56,016 nucleotides of DNA, taken from positions 1 through 56,016 of the forward strand of contig JAAYKP010000145.1 in NCBI GenBank assembly GCA_012522335.1, given 5' to 3'. The notes beneath the pieces were generated by a model. The model ran no database searches. It saw nothing but the letters and a program-made list of their open reading frames with translations, and was not told where the DNA came from. Each line of letters starts with the position of its first letter. Position 1 is the first letter of the stretch. Positions 35,086 through 44,028 of this stretch are shown here, in pieces. The DNA is from Bacillota bacterium. Lineage in GTDB: Bacteria; Bacillota; Dethiobacteria; Dethiobacterales; Dethiobacteraceae. The translations under genes and the position numbers were made by a program.

Positions 35086-35661
35086 ATGATCAGTAAAGAA
35101 AGAGTGCTGGAGGTACTGCAGCAGACAGGTGTTCTGCTGGAGGGGCATTTTCTTTTAACCTCAGGTCGTCATAGTGATCGTTATCTGCAGTGTGCCCGTG
35201 TTTTTCAATACCCTGATTATGCAGAAGAGTTTTGTCAGGCGCTGGCGGCAGCCTTTCAGGAAGAAAAAATTGATGTCTGCATCGGTCCTGCTTTAGGGGG
35301 GATAGTAATTGCCTATGAAACGGCACGGGCAGGCAAAACGCGCGCTATTTTTGCCGAGCGGGATCAGCAGGGTGTGATGGCACTGCGCAGAGGTTTCTCT
35401 ATCGCGCCTGGAGAGCGGGTGCTGGTGCTGGAAGATGTGGTGACAACCGGCGGTTCAGTGCGTGAAGTAATAGAACTGGTACGTAAGCATGGCGGTCAGG
35501 TGGTAGGTGTGGCCGCACTGGTCGATCGCAGTAATGGCCAAGTTGATTTTGGCGTTCCTTTTCAGGCCTTAATCAGCCTTGATGTTGCCTCCTATGATCC
35601 AGATGACTGCCCCCTGTGCAGGCAGGGAATTCCCGCGGTGAAACCGGGCAGCCGCAGATAA
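35086..35661 (+). CDS. pyrE: Orotate phosphoribosyltransferase
   Basis: This 191-residue type I phosphoribosyltransferase makes OMP from orotate and PRPP. The PRPP-binding loop is VLVLEDVVTTGGSV, and the N-terminal FLLTSGRHSDRYLQ is characteristic. The C terminus carries a CPLC pair seen in many Bacillota PyrE proteins. A consensus AAGGAGGTGAAA site precedes ATG 35086. It is the last gene of the pyr operon. Confidence 0.94.
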   Translation: MISKERVLEVLQQTGVLLEGHFLLTSGRHSDRYLQCARVFQYPDYAEEFCQALAAAFQEEKIDVCIGPALGGIVIAYETARAGKTRAIFAERDQQGVMALRRGFSIAPGERVLVLEDVVTTGGSVREVIELVRKHGGQVVGVAALVDRSNGQVDFGVPFQALISLDVASYDPDDCPLCRQGIPAVKPGSRR

Positions 35662-35737
35662 TTCTGTTGTCAGCACCTCATTTAGCCTTGACGATTATGA
35701 GCTGATCACATAGGCTAAGGGAAAGGGGAGGGAGAAC

Positions 35738-37090
35738 TTGGCACGAAGTAGGACTGTTTTTTATTGTTTAGAGTGCGGTTATGAAGCGCCCAAGTGGCTG
35801 GGTAAGTGTCCCGGCTGTGGTGCTTGGAATCAAATGACAGAGGAAGTGCGTCAGCCGCTGCAGACCGCTGTGCTGCCGCGGACGGCGGCAAAAATAATGC
35901 CCTTGGCCGCTGTGGACGAAACTGAACAGACAGAACGCCTGACAACAGGAAGCCATGAGTTGGACCGCGTCTTGGGAGGCGGGATAATTCCCGGTTCTCT
36001 GGTACTGATTGGCGGTGATCCGGGGATCGGCAAGTCAACTTTGGTGCTGCAGGCAGCGCAGGGTTTGGGCAGTGCCGGCAAACAGGTGCTTTATATAGCC
36101 GGCGAAGAATCGCCGGCACAGCTTTTGCTGCGTGCTAAACGTCTGGGTGTAGATAGTGAACACATAATGGTCTTGGCGGAAACAGATTTAAATCTGCTGG
36201 AGGAGCAGGTGCGTCAGGTACGGCCTGATGTACTGATTGTTGACTCTGTGCAGACAGTCTATAGTCCTAATCTATCCTCGGCTGCCGGTAGTGTGAGCCA
36301 GCTTAAGGAGGTTACTGCCATGCTGCTGCGTCTGGCCAAAAGGGAAAATATTGCGGTGCTGTTAATCGGTCATGTAACCAAAGAGGGGCAAATTGCCGGA
36401 CCGCGGGTGCTTGAGCATATGGTGGATTGTGTACTCTATTTTGAGGGAGACCGGCAGCATCTTTACCGCATTTTACGTGCCGTAAAAAATCGCTTTGGTT
36501 CTACCCATGAAATTGGTTTATTTACAATGGGTGCCGCCGGCCTGCGCGAGGTGGCTAACCCCTCGGAATGGCTGCTTTCCCAACGCTTACCTGATGCTGC
36601 CGGCTCTGTAGTGACGGCTTCCATGGAAGGAACACGTCCACTGCTGGTGGAAATCCAGGCCTTGGTTACACCAACCCGCTTTGGTAATCCGCGGCGTACG
36701 GCTGCAGGGGTAGAGTTAAACCGTGTGGCTTTAATTTTAGCAGTGCTGGAGCGGCATGTAGGTATTCATATTCAGGACTATGATGTTTTTGTCAATGCCG
36801 CGGGCGGGGTAAGACTGGTTGAACCGGCCATAGATCTGGCTGTGGCCGCCAGTTTAGTCAGTTCTTTCCGGGACCGGCCGACAGCACGCGACCTTCTGTT
36901 TTTGGGGGAAATTGGCCTGGCCGGTGAGGTGCGCGGGATCCCCCATTTGGAGCAGCGTCTGCACGAAGGTGCCCGTCTGGGCTTTAAAAGGGCAGTGGTG
37001 CCTAAATTCAGCCTGGCCGGCTTACAAAATACGGCCGGCTTACAGATCCATGCTGCTGCCACAGTGGCAGAAGCCATTAATATTTGTTAA
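35738..37090 (+). CDS. radA: DNA repair protein RadA
   Basis: This is a 450-residue RecA-like branch-migration helicase. It has an N-terminal zinc finger (CLECGYEAPKWLGKCPGCGAW), Walker A GGDPGIGKS near residue 91, the RadA-specific KNRFG motif near 249 and a C-terminal Lon-protease-like domain without the catalytic dyad. It extends heteroduplex during recombination. The start is TTG 35738 after AAAGGGGAGGGAG. In many Bacillota radA follows clpC; here it sits after the pyr operon, away from the ctsR operon at 8794-13346. Confidence 0.95.
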   Translation: MARSRTVFYCLECGYEAPKWLGKCPGCGAWNQMTEEVRQPLQTAVLPRTAAKIMPLAAVDETEQTERLTTGSHELDRVLGGGIIPGSLVLIGGDPGIGKSTLVLQAAQGLGSAGKQVLYIAGEESPAQLLLRAKRLGVDSEHIMVLAETDLNLLEEQVRQVRPDVLIVDSVQTVYSPNLSSAAGSVSQLKEVTAMLLRLAKRENIAVLLIGHVTKEGQIAGPRVLEHMVDCVLYFEGDRQHLYRILRAVKNRFGSTHEIGLFTMGAAGLREVANPSEWLLSQRLPDAAGSVVTASMEGTRPLLVEIQALVTPTRFGNPRRTAAGVELNRVALILAVLERHVGIHIQDYDVFVNAAGGVRLVEPAIDLAVAASLVSSFRDRPTARDLLFLGEIGLAGEVRGIPHLEQRLHEGARLGFKRAVVPKFSLAGLQNTAGLQIHAAATVAEAINIC

Positions 37091-37214
37091 TATTATGCAA
37101 GAGTTGCCATGAAAGTTGGAGCAGATGGCAGCTGATATATTTTTTCAGGCGGTGCAAACTAATAAAAGGTGCCAGCTTGGTGGTTTACACAAAATTAAGC
37201 AGGTGGTTGAAGAA

Positions 37215-37736
37215 GTGAGTATTTTACTTAATGCACTGTTTATTTTTTTTGCCAGGGTAAGCGATGTCACGCTCTCCACAGTGAGAATATTAATGATTAT
37301 GCGCGGTCGTTCCATTTCTGCCGCTGTAATTGGTTTTGTCGAAGTCAGTATTTACGTTTTAGCTTTGAGCAGAGTCATTGGCAGCCTGGAAAGTCCCATT
37401 TTAGTTGCAGCTTATGCACTTGGTTTCTCAGTCGGTACCCTGACAGGCGGTTTTATAGAAGAACGTTTAGCCCTAGGTTATGCGACAGCCCAGGTTATCT
37501 CCCTTGAGCAATCACAGCAGATCGCAGAACAACTGCGCGCCGAAGGTTTTGGGGTAACTATTATTGAAGGAAGCGGGCGAACAGGTAGACATCAAATTTT
37601 ACACGTGCTTTTAAAGCGTAAAGATATTCCTGATTTGCTTGCTCTGATTCAAAATGCTGACAAGCAGGCTTTTGTCAGTATTATGGATACACGCAAAATT
37701 CTGGGCGGCTATTTTAGGAAGATTAAGGCCAAATAA
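37215..37736 (+). CDS. UPF0316/DUF2179 membrane protein
   Basis: With the GTG start at 37215 (after AGGTGG) the protein has 173 residues, the usual UPF0316 length. The upstream TTG at 37116 would add 33 residues that look unrelated. About three membrane helices lie in the first 90 residues (LLNALFIFFARVSDVTLSTVR, then ISAAVIGFVEVSIYVLALS, then LVAAYALGFSVGTLTGG). A cytoplasmic DUF2179 domain follows (VTIIEGSGRTGRHQILHVLLKR). Function is unknown in general; related DUF2179 domains are thought to bind nucleotides. A GGAGGGAG site for murI follows within 15 bases. Confidence 0.82.
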   Translation: MSILLNALFIFFARVSDVTLSTVRILMIMRGRSISAAVIGFVEVSIYVLALSRVIGSLESPILVAAYALGFSVGTLTGGFIEERLALGYATAQVISLEQSQQIAEQLRAEGFGVTIIEGSGRTGRHQILHVLLKRKDIPDLLALIQNADKQAFVSIMDTRKILGGYFRKIKAK

Positions 37737-37751
37737 ACGCGGAGGGAGCAT

Positions 37752-38555
37752 ATGAAGTGTAATCATGCCATTGCCTTGTTGGATTCGGGGATCGGCGGCC
37801 TCACCGTTGTGCGTGAAATTCATAAACAGCTGCCGCAAGAGCGGATTGTCTATTTTGGCGATACCGCAAGAATGCCTTATGGCCCGCGTCCACAGGCTGA
37901 AGTGCGCAGCTTTGCCAGTCAGATTATTCGCTTTCTGTTGACTCAGGATGTTAAGCTGGTGATTGTGGCCTGTAATACGGCCACAGCAGCCGGTTTGCCT
38001 GCTTATCAGCAAACTTATGACCTGCCGATTATCGGCGTGATTGAGCCGGGTGCCCGGGCAGCCCTGCGCCAAACACGAAAGAAAAGAATCGGTGTAATCG
38101 GTACCCCCGGTACCATTGCCAGTAAAGCTTATGAAAAATCACTCCAGGCGCTTGATCCCACCGTGGAGGTTTTCTCCCAAGCCTGTCCCTTGTTTGTGCT
38201 GCTGGTGGAAAATGATTTGGTTAATACCCCGGAGGCTGTCTGTGTGGCGGAAAAATATTTGCACCCCCTGCGGCAAGCCGGTGTAGATACTTTAATCCTT
38301 GGCTGTACCCACTACCCTTTAATGGAGGAAGTAATCGCCCAGGTCATGGGACCTGATGTAACGCTTATTTCATCGGCTGCTGAAACGGCGCAGGAGGCGA
38401 AAGCCATATTAACGCAGCAGCAATTGCTGAGACATGAGGCCGGTGAACTGCCGCGGCATCGATTTTTTGTCAGCGGCAAACCTGACTCTTTTACGCAGCA
38501 AGCTGCAGCCCTGCTTGACTATCGGCCGGAAGCTTACCAGGTTATCCTCCCCTGA
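37752..38555 (+). CDS. murI: Glutamate racemase
   Basis: This 267-residue cofactor-independent racemase makes D-glutamate for peptidoglycan. The two catalytic cysteines are in VACNTATAAG (about residue 73) and LGCTHYPLM (about 184), and the N terminus shows LLDSGIGGLTVVREI. The order racemase, gerM, rph, rdgB that follows is conserved in Bacillus. Confidence 0.95.
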   Translation: MKCNHAIALLDSGIGGLTVVREIHKQLPQERIVYFGDTARMPYGPRPQAEVRSFASQIIRFLLTQDVKLVIVACNTATAAGLPAYQQTYDLPIIGVIEPGARAALRQTRKKRIGVIGTPGTIASKAYEKSLQALDPTVEVFSQACPLFVLLVENDLVNTPEAVCVAEKYLHPLRQAGVDTLILGCTHYPLMEEVIAQVMGPDVTLISSAAETAQEAKAILTQQQLLRHEAGELPRHRFFVSGKPDSFTQQAAALLDYRPEAYQVILP

Positions 38556-38617
38556 AGCCGGCATATCTTTCCTGTCATGTTCATACATTGCAGTAAAAAC
38601 ATGAACAGGAGGAGACC

Positions 38618-39598
38618 ATGCGTACAGGGATTATACTCTTGCTGCTGCTGCTTATTTTTATCAGCGGCTGCTCAATGCTACCGGTAAAAAAAGATACCCC
38701 TGAGCCGGCAGCGGACATGCTGCCCGAGACACCACCGCAGCGGCAGCCAAATGTGCGGGAAACTATACTATATTTGCCTGAACAGACACGCCGGTACCTG
38801 CTTCCCCTGCGCGTCTATATACCGTGGGAAACAGGTATTGCCAAAGCTGCAATTAAGTATTGTACAGAGGGCAGTTTGCTGCCGGAAGCTGCTACCGACT
38901 TTGCTCCCCTGCTGCCGGCGGGAACTTCCGTGTTGGGGCTTTCGCTGCGGGAGGGTGTAGCCCGTGTTGATTTCAGCAAAGAGTTTTTAAACTATCCAGC
39001 GGAACAGGAACAGCAGATAATCAACGGACTTATTTATACTTTAACTGAATTTCCCACCATTGACGCTGTTGAGATCTTTTGTGAGGGACAGCAGCTGCAG
39101 CTGTCGGATAATAAGGCTGCCGCTGCACCTTATACCCGTCAGTTTGGCCTGAATCCGGAAACCGCCGCAGGTGATTTTGCCGCGGCACAGTTTGTCACCC
39201 TTTATTTTCTGCATGAAGTGGGAGACCGTACTTTTTTTGTACCGGTTACACGGGTGGTGGAGAAAACAGGGGAACTGCTGACGGTCATTGCCGAGGAATT
39301 GCTGCGCGGTCCGCAGCAGGGAGAGACACTTTTTACTGCTATACCAAATGGTTTATCAGTAGAGGAGATAACGGCGGAAGGAAATAGAGTGGTGCTCCGT
39401 CTGTCCGGGGAGCTGCCTGCCGGCATTACACAGTTAGCAGCAGACAGACTGCGTCAGCAGCTGGCCCTGACCTTTACGGAAATCCATGGCATTACTGAAG
39501 TTACGGTGCTGATTAATAACCGGCCGCCTGATTTTGGAGCGGAAGTGAGCTTTCCTCCTGCCTTCGGCCGGCCAAAACAATGGAATCTCGTGCAGTAA
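38618..39598 (+). CDS. gerM: GerMN-domain lipoprotein, GerM-like
   Basis: This is a 326-residue lipoprotein with a leucine-rich signal segment and the lipobox SGC (Cys18). Two GerMN domains follow: one around VARVDFSKEFLNYPAEQEQQIINGLIYTL (near residues 105-145), one near the C terminus (VVLRLSGELPAGITQLAADRLRQQLALT). GerM is needed for normal sporulation and germination in Bacillus. The neighbourhood murI-gerM-rph-rdgB matches that of racE-gerM-rph-ysnA. This is one of the signs that the host forms spores. Confidence 0.85.
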   Translation: MRTGIILLLLLLIFISGCSMLPVKKDTPEPAADMLPETPPQRQPNVRETILYLPEQTRRYLLPLRVYIPWETGIAKAAIKYCTEGSLLPEAATDFAPLLPAGTSVLGLSLREGVARVDFSKEFLNYPAEQEQQIINGLIYTLTEFPTIDAVEIFCEGQQLQLSDNKAAAAPYTRQFGLNPETAAGDFAAAQFVTLYFLHEVGDRTFFVPVTRVVEKTGELLTVIAEELLRGPQQGETLFTAIPNGLSVEEITAEGNRVVLRLSGELPAGITQLAADRLRQQLALTFTEIHGITEVTVLINNRPPDFGAEVSFPPAFGRPKQWNLVQ

Positions 39599-39616
39599 GA
39601 AAGATAGGGGACTGAA

Positions 39617-39645
39617 TTGTAAAATTCATCATAAACAGCTATAAT
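39617..39645 (+). promoter_or_regulatory. Promoter of rph-rdgB
   Basis: TTGTAA at 39617-39622, a 17-nt spacer and a perfect TATAAT at 39640-39645 lie about 45 bases before the rph ATG. Confidence 0.7.
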
Positions 39646-39689
39646 GATAAAATGCAGGTTAATTAATAGTGAAAGACGGAGGTTCCTTT

Positions 39690-40439
39690 ATGAGAATAGA
39701 TGGACGCCAACCTACACAAATGCGCCCGCTGATTATTACACCCCATTATCTTAAGGCTCCGGAAGGATCGGTGCTGATCGAACTTGGGGAGACAAAAGTT
39801 ATCTGTACAGCTTCAGTCGAAGAAAAAGTGCCGCCCTTCTTACGGGGCACAAATCAAGGCTGGGTAACGGCAGAATATGCCATGCTGCCGCGGGCAACAG
39901 AGGTTCGTACCCAGCGGGAACGGGGTAAAATTTCCGGCCGCAGCTCGGAGATTCAGCGTCTGATCGGACGTACCCTGCGTTCAGTTGTTGATTTAAATGC
40001 TCTGGGTGAACGTACAGTCTGGCTGGATTGTGATGTGATCCAAGCAGACGGCGGCACAAGAACGGCGTCAATTAGCGGCGCTTATGTGGCACTGCGGTTA
40101 GCACTGACAAAACTAGTGTCAGCAGGAACACTGGCGGAACTGCCTATTCTGGATTATCTGGCAGCAACTAGTGTAGGTATTGTGGATCAGGAACTGTATC
40201 TTGATTTGGCTTACAGTGAAGACAGCAGGGCTGAAGTAGATATGAATATAGTGATGACGGGCAGCGGGAAACTGGTAGAAGTGCAGGGAACGGCTGAAGG
40301 AGCACCCTTTACGCGTCAGCAACTGCAGCAAATGCTTGATTTGGCCGCCCGTGGGATTGAGCAGATTGTAGCCATACAAAAGGAAATTTTTACCGGTAGG
40401 GAAAATGAAGATAGTAATTGCGACAAAAAATCAGGGTAA
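39690..40439 (+). CDS. rph: Ribonuclease PH
   Basis: This 249-residue phosphate-dependent 3'-5' exoribonuclease trims tRNA precursors. Family motifs are [32 protein letters not shown]-like segments, [17 protein letters not shown] and [18 protein letters not shown]. The frame opens at GTG 39669, but ATG 39690 follows CGGAGG and begins exactly as the family does. Its 3' end overlaps the start of rdgB by 35 bases in another frame. Confidence 0.95.
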   Translation: MRIDGRQPTQMRPLIITPHYLKAPEGSVLIELGETKVICTASVEEKVPPFLRGTNQGWVTAEYAMLPRATEVRTQRERGKISGRSSEIQRLIGRTLRSVVDLNALGERTVWLDCDVIQADGGTRTASISGAYVALRLALTKLVSAGTLAELPILDYLAATSVGIVDQELYLDLAYSEDSRAEVDMNIVMTGSGKLVEVQGTAEGAPFTRQQLQQMLDLAARGIEQIVAIQKEIFTGRENEDSNCDKKSG

Positions 40440-41007
40440 ACTGAGGGAGTTTAAGACCTTACTGGCAGATTTACCGCTCACCGTTACCTCCTTAAGTGAT
40501 TATCCTGCCATAGGTGAAATTGCCGAGACAGGCAGCAGTTTTGCAGATAATGCTGCGCTTAAGGCTGAAGCTGTCGCCCGGCAGACAGGTCTCTTAACGC
40601 TGGCAGATGATTCAGGCTTAGAAGTAGATGCCTTGGGCGGTCGCCCGGGTATCTATTCTGCCCGCTTTGCCGGACCCGGGGCTGCAGATCAGGAGAATAA
40701 TGCGCGGCTGCTGGCAGAACTGCGCCATGTGCCCCTGCCGGAGCGGACGGCGCGTTTTCGCTCTGTAATTGCCCTGGCCAGACCTGGAGAGAAAACAATT
40801 TTTGTGGAAGGCATTTGTGAAGGTTTAATTGCTGAAAGACCTGCAGGCAGCGGTGGTTTTGGTTATGATCCTTTGTTTTTTGTACCTGCAGTAGGACAGA
40901 CTTTTGCGGAGATGCCTCCCGCAGTCAAGAATAAAATCAGTCATCGTGCCCGGGCCATGGCCGCAGCGCGAGTGATACTGCAGGAACTGCTGCAGGCAGA
41001 AAAGTAA
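40405..41007 (+). CDS. rdgB: XTP/dITP diphosphatase (RdgB/HAM1)
   Basis: This 200-residue house-cleaning pyrophosphatase removes non-canonical purine triphosphates. The N-terminal [42 protein letters not shown] and the C-terminal [12 protein letters not shown] identify the family. ATG 40405 lies inside the end of rph, so translation is coupled. The pairing rph-rdgB is conserved in Bacillota. Confidence 0.95.
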   Translation: MKIVIATKNQGKLREFKTLLADLPLTVTSLSDYPAIGEIAETGSSFADNAALKAEAVARQTGLLTLADDSGLEVDALGGRPGIYSARFAGPGAADQENNARLLAELRHVPLPERTARFRSVIALARPGEKTIFVEGICEGLIAERPAGSGGFGYDPLFFVPAVGQTFAEMPPAVKNKISHRARAMAAARVILQELLQAEK

Positions 41008-41064
41008 AGCCGGCGTCTTGAAATACATCTTAGTCGAGTTAATAAAAAAATGCAGATATTCCCT

Positions 41065-41094
41065 TTGACAAGTGACTGCCTAATCTGGTATACT
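41065..41094 (+). promoter_or_regulatory. Promoter of the tRNA cluster
   Basis: A perfect TTGACA at 41065-41070, an 18-nt spacer and TATACT at 41089-41094 lie 14 bases before the first tRNA. Confidence 0.75.
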
Positions 41095-41108
41095 GATCTT
41101 TGCAGCGT

Positions 41109-41185
<77 letters not shown>

Positions 41186-41193
41186 GCTTCTTT

Positions 41194-41267
41194 GCGGGTG
41201 TAGCTCAATGGTAGAGCGCTGGCCTTCCAAGCCAGTTACGTGGGTTCGATTCCCATCACCCGCTCCA
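41194..41267 (+). tRNA. tRNA-Gly (anticodon TCC)
   Basis: GCGGGTG pairs with CACCCGC. The anticodon arm CTGGC-CTTCCAA-GCCAG gives UCC. The T loop is TTCGATT and CCA is encoded. Confidence 0.95.
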
Positions 41268-41317
41268 TCTTCTACCTCTTGATTTTAAGCGTAAAATCGA
41301 TTATACTATTTTAGCAT

Positions 41318-41393
41318 ACGCCTGTAGCTCAGGGGATAGAGCAACGGACTTCTAATCCGTGGGTCGTAGGTTCGAATCCTACCAGGCGTGCCA
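41318..41393 (+). tRNA. tRNA-Arg (anticodon TCT)
   Basis: ACGCCTG pairs with CAGGCGT. The anticodon arm ACGGA-CTTCTAA-TCCGT gives UCU. CCA is encoded. The spacer to the next tRNA holds a small GTGCC/GGCAC hairpin at 41417-41433. Confidence 0.95.
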
Positions 41394-41466
41394 GATGTTA
41401 GATGTCGGAGGTCAGAGTGCCGGATGCAGGCACAGTTTCTGGATCCGATGTGATAATGTATATTGT

Positions 41467-41544
41467 GGTGGGTGTAGCTCAGCTGGTTAGAGCACCAGAT
41501 TGTGGCTCTGGGGGCCGTGGGTTCGAGTCCCATCATCCACCCCA
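41467..41544 (+). tRNA. tRNA-His (anticodon GTG)
   Basis: GTGGGTG pairs with CATCCAC, with an extra G at 41467 opposite C73, the G-1 identity element of tRNA-His. The anticodon arm CCAGA-TTGTGGC-TCTGG gives GUG. CCA is encoded. Confidence 0.95.
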
Positions 41545-41558
41545 AATTAAAATTTAAC

Positions 41559-41643
41559 GCGGGCGTGGCGAAATTGGCACACGCGCTAGACTTAGGATCT
41601 AGTGGGTTTTCCCTTGGGGGTTCAAGTCCCTCCGCCCGCACCA
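41559..41643 (+). tRNA. tRNA-Leu (anticodon TAG)
   Basis: GCGGGCG pairs with CGCCCGC. The anticodon arm CTAGA-CTTAGGA-TCTAG gives UAG. A long variable arm (GGGTTTTCCCTTGGG region) marks a class II tRNA. CCA is encoded. Confidence 0.95.
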
Positions 41644-41651
41644 TGATATAA

Positions 41652-41726
41652 GCGGAAATAGCTCAGTGGTAGAGCATCGCCTTGCCAAGGCGAGGGCCGC
41701 GGGTTCGAATCCCGTTTTCCGCTCCA
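41652..41726 (+). tRNA. tRNA-Gly (anticodon GCC)
   Basis: GCGGAAA pairs with TTTCCGC. The anticodon arm TCGCC-TTGCCAA-GGCGA gives GCC. CCA is encoded. It is the last tRNA before the terminator. Confidence 0.95.
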
Positions 41727-41738
41727 ACTGCATCTAAG

Positions 41739-41761
41739 ACGCCTGACAGGGCGTTTTTTTT
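41739..41761 (+). terminator. Terminator of the tRNA cluster
   Basis: ACGCC pairs with GGCGT around a 6-nt loop, followed by eight T. It lies 13 bases after the last tRNA. Confidence 0.8.
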
Positions 41762-41798
41762 GTCGGAGAGGACATGACATCAGCCTTGAGTCACTTTT

Positions 41799-41887
41799 GT
41801 TCCTATCCGCAGGGGGATGGGGGACTTCCCCTTAATCCTGCGGGCTTAGGAGCGCGGTCCGCCGCAGGGGTGACACCCTAAGGAACA
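41799..41887. other. Compact multi-hairpin element of unknown nature
   Basis: An outer stem TGTTCC (41799-41804) and GGAACA (41882-41887) encloses several inner hairpins. They are CCGCAGG/CCTGCGG (41808-41843) with a nested GGGG-ACTT-CCCC, a GCG/CGC-rich arm near 41854-41862, and GGGT-GAC-ACCC (41868-41878). The string CCGCAGGGG occurs twice in it. It is much more GC-rich than its flanks. It could be a small structured RNA, a REP- or MITE-like repeat, or a nucleoprotein site. It lies downstream of the tRNA terminator and upstream of the tig promoter. Confidence 0.5.
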
Positions 41888-41980
41888 TATGTATAATAAG
41901 GCAATTATTTCATTTAGCTTAAGAAATTATGATGTTTGTCCTGATTTACTTTAATTTTCTTTGATTTAATGGTAAAATAC

Positions 41981-42010
41981 TTGGCAGGCTGACAAATTAT
42001 ATGCTATAAT
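41981..42010 (+). promoter_or_regulatory. Promoter of tig
   Basis: TTGGCA at 41981-41986, an 18-nt spacer and an extended -10 TGC-TATAAT (TATAAT at 42005-42010) lie about 85 bases before the tig ATG. The AT-rich 41888-41980 stretch upstream shows no other feature. Confidence 0.75.
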
Positions 42011-42095
42011 GCAGCGCAGAACAAATGCTTTTGATGTCGTTCACTGCACTGTAATAACTCGCATACGATAAAATATGGTTAAAGGAGCATAGGGC

Positions 42096-43415
42096 ATGGT
42101 AAAACTGGAGAAAATAGACGGCAGTAAAGTGGTATTAGAAATTGAAGTGCCTGAGGAGAAGGTCGCCGAGGCTTTAGAAAAAGCATACAGAAAAGTTGTG
42201 AAAACTGTAAGCTTGCCGGGGTTCCGTAAGGGTAAAGTGCCCCGTCCTATCTTGGAAAGCCGCTTTGGTGTAGAGATTCTCTATGAAGATGCACTGGAAT
42301 ATTTAGTGCCGGACGCATATGATAGTGCAGTTAAGGAAACAGGCATAACTACCCTTGACAAGCCTGAAATAGATCTGGTGCAGTTTGAAAAGGGCAAAAC
42401 GCTGATATTTAAAGCTACCGTGGAGGTAACACCGGAGGTGCCCCTCGGAGAGTACCGCGGCATTGCCGTAACAAAACAGCTTCGGGAAATTACGGAAACA
42501 GATCTGGAAAATAGACTGCAGCAGCTGCAGAGACAGCATGCCACCTTGGAAACAGTGGAAGAGGGGACCGTAGAAAATGGTGACATTGTGGTTATGGACT
42601 TCACAGGTTACCTGGACGGTGAGCCCTTTGAAGGTGGAGCAGCTGAAGGTTATTCGCTGGAGATTGGTTCAGGTCAGTTGATTCCCGGTTTTGAAGAACA
42701 AATGATTGGGATGAAGCGGGGCGAGGAAAAAGAGCTGGAGGTTACTTTCCCCGATGATTACCATCAAGAAGCTCTGGCCGGCAAGCCTGCTGTTTTTAAA
42801 GTAATAGTTAATGAAATAAAAAGAAGAAATCTGCCCGAGCTTGATGATGCGTTCGCTCAGGAAGTATCCGAATTCGATACTCTGGCCGAATTAAAAGAAG
42901 ACATTATGAATAAGCTGAAACAACAGGAAGAAGATCGGGCTCAGACTGCCTTGGAAAATGAAGTTGTGGAAAAAGTCGCCGCAGCTACTGCTGATTTTTC
43001 TTTACCGCAAGTACTGGTAGAACGTGAAATTGACCGGCAGCTTGCTGAAATGGAGCAATTCTTGCGGATGCAGGGCCTAACACTGGAAAAATACCTGGAA
43101 TTGACCAATAAAGAACTTGCGGAAATGCGAGAAGAGCAGCGAGCAGAAGCGGAAAAACGTGTTAAAGCGAATTTGGTGCTGGATGCCATTATCACTAAAG
43201 AAGGAATTACAGCGGCAGATGAAGAATTAGATGAGCGTATTAACAAATTCGCCGAAAGTTACGGACAAAATGCGGAAACTATCAGGAACTATTTTGCCGC
43301 ACAGGGGCAGTTGGATGTCATCCGCCAGGAGATACAATTCCGCAAAGCAATTGATTTCTTAGTCGCAGAAGCACAGGTAACAACCGAAACTGCACCTGCT
43401 CAAACAGAGGCGTAG
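42096..43415 (+). CDS. tig: Trigger factor, ribosome-bound chaperone
   Basis: This 439-residue protein has three domains: N-terminal ribosome binding ([15 protein letters not shown] near residue 40), FKBP-type prolyl isomerase (about 160-245, with [14 protein letters not shown] and [15 protein letters not shown]), and a long helical C-terminal arm region. It folds nascent chains at the ribosome exit. It is followed by clpP, clpX and lon genes, the conserved protein-quality-control cluster of Bacillota. Confidence 0.97.
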   Translation: MVKLEKIDGSKVVLEIEVPEEKVAEALEKAYRKVVKTVSLPGFRKGKVPRPILESRFGVEILYEDALEYLVPDAYDSAVKETGITTLDKPEIDLVQFEKGKTLIFKATVEVTPEVPLGEYRGIAVTKQLREITETDLENRLQQLQRQHATLETVEEGTVENGDIVVMDFTGYLDGEPFEGGAAEGYSLEIGSGQLIPGFEEQMIGMKRGEEKELEVTFPDDYHQEALAGKPAVFKVIVNEIKRRNLPELDDAFAQEVSEFDTLAELKEDIMNKLKQQEEDRAQTALENEVVEKVAAATADFSLPQVLVEREIDRQLAEMEQFLRMQGLTLEKYLELTNKELAEMREEQRAEAEKRVKANLVLDAIITKEGITAADEELDERINKFAESYGQNAETIRNYFAAQGQLDVIRQEIQFRKAIDFLVAEAQVTTETAPAQTEA

Positions 43416-43425
43416 GAGGGATATT

Positions 43426-44007
43426 ATGAGTCTGGTACCGATGGTTGTTGAGCAAACGAATCGCGGAGAACGTGCTTATGATATTTATTCAAGGTTATTG
43501 AAAGACCGTATTATTTTTATTGGCAGTGCCATTGATGACACCGTAGCTAATTTAGTAATCGCTCAGCTTTTGTTTTTAGAATCAGAAGACCCGGATAAAG
43601 ATATTAATCTCTATATCAACTCTCCCGGTGGTTCTGTGTATTCAGGTTTAGCCATATATGATACTATGCAGTATATCAAACCTGATGTTTCAACTATTTG
43701 TGTTGGTTTGGCCGCCAGTATGGGGGCAGTTTTGCTGGCTGCAGGAGCAGAAGGCAAACGCTATGCTCTGCCCAATTCCCGCGTCATGATTCACCAACCG
43801 CTGGGCGGAGCGCAAGGTCAGGCTGTAGATATTGAGATTCATGCACGGGAGATATTGCGCATTAGGGAAAAACTAAATGAAATTCTGGCTAAGCATTCCG
43901 GTAAACCAATTGAGCAAATTGCTCGTGACACGGACCGCGATAACTTTATGTCAGCCGAACAGGCAAAAGAGTATGGACTAATTGATGGCGTACTGCAAAA
44001 ACGCTAG
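43426..44007 (+). CDS. clpP: ATP-dependent Clp protease proteolytic subunit
   Basis: This 193-residue ClpP begins with [20 protein letters not shown]-like sequence and has the catalytic serine in [14 protein letters not shown] (about residue 97), the histidine in [10 protein letters not shown] (about 122) and the aspartate in [10 protein letters not shown]. It forms the barrel used by ClpX and by ClpC encoded at 10890-13346. It lies 10 bases after tig. Confidence 0.97.
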   Translation: MSLVPMVVEQTNRGERAYDIYSRLLKDRIIFIGSAIDDTVANLVIAQLLFLESEDPDKDINLYINSPGGSVYSGLAIYDTMQYIKPDVSTICVGLAASMGAVLLAAGAEGKRYALPNSRVMIHQPLGGAQGQAVDIEIHAREILRIREKLNEILAKHSGKPIEQIARDTDRDNFMSAEQAKEYGLIDGVLQKR

Positions 44008-44028
44008 ACTCCTCTAGGAGGTACATTT

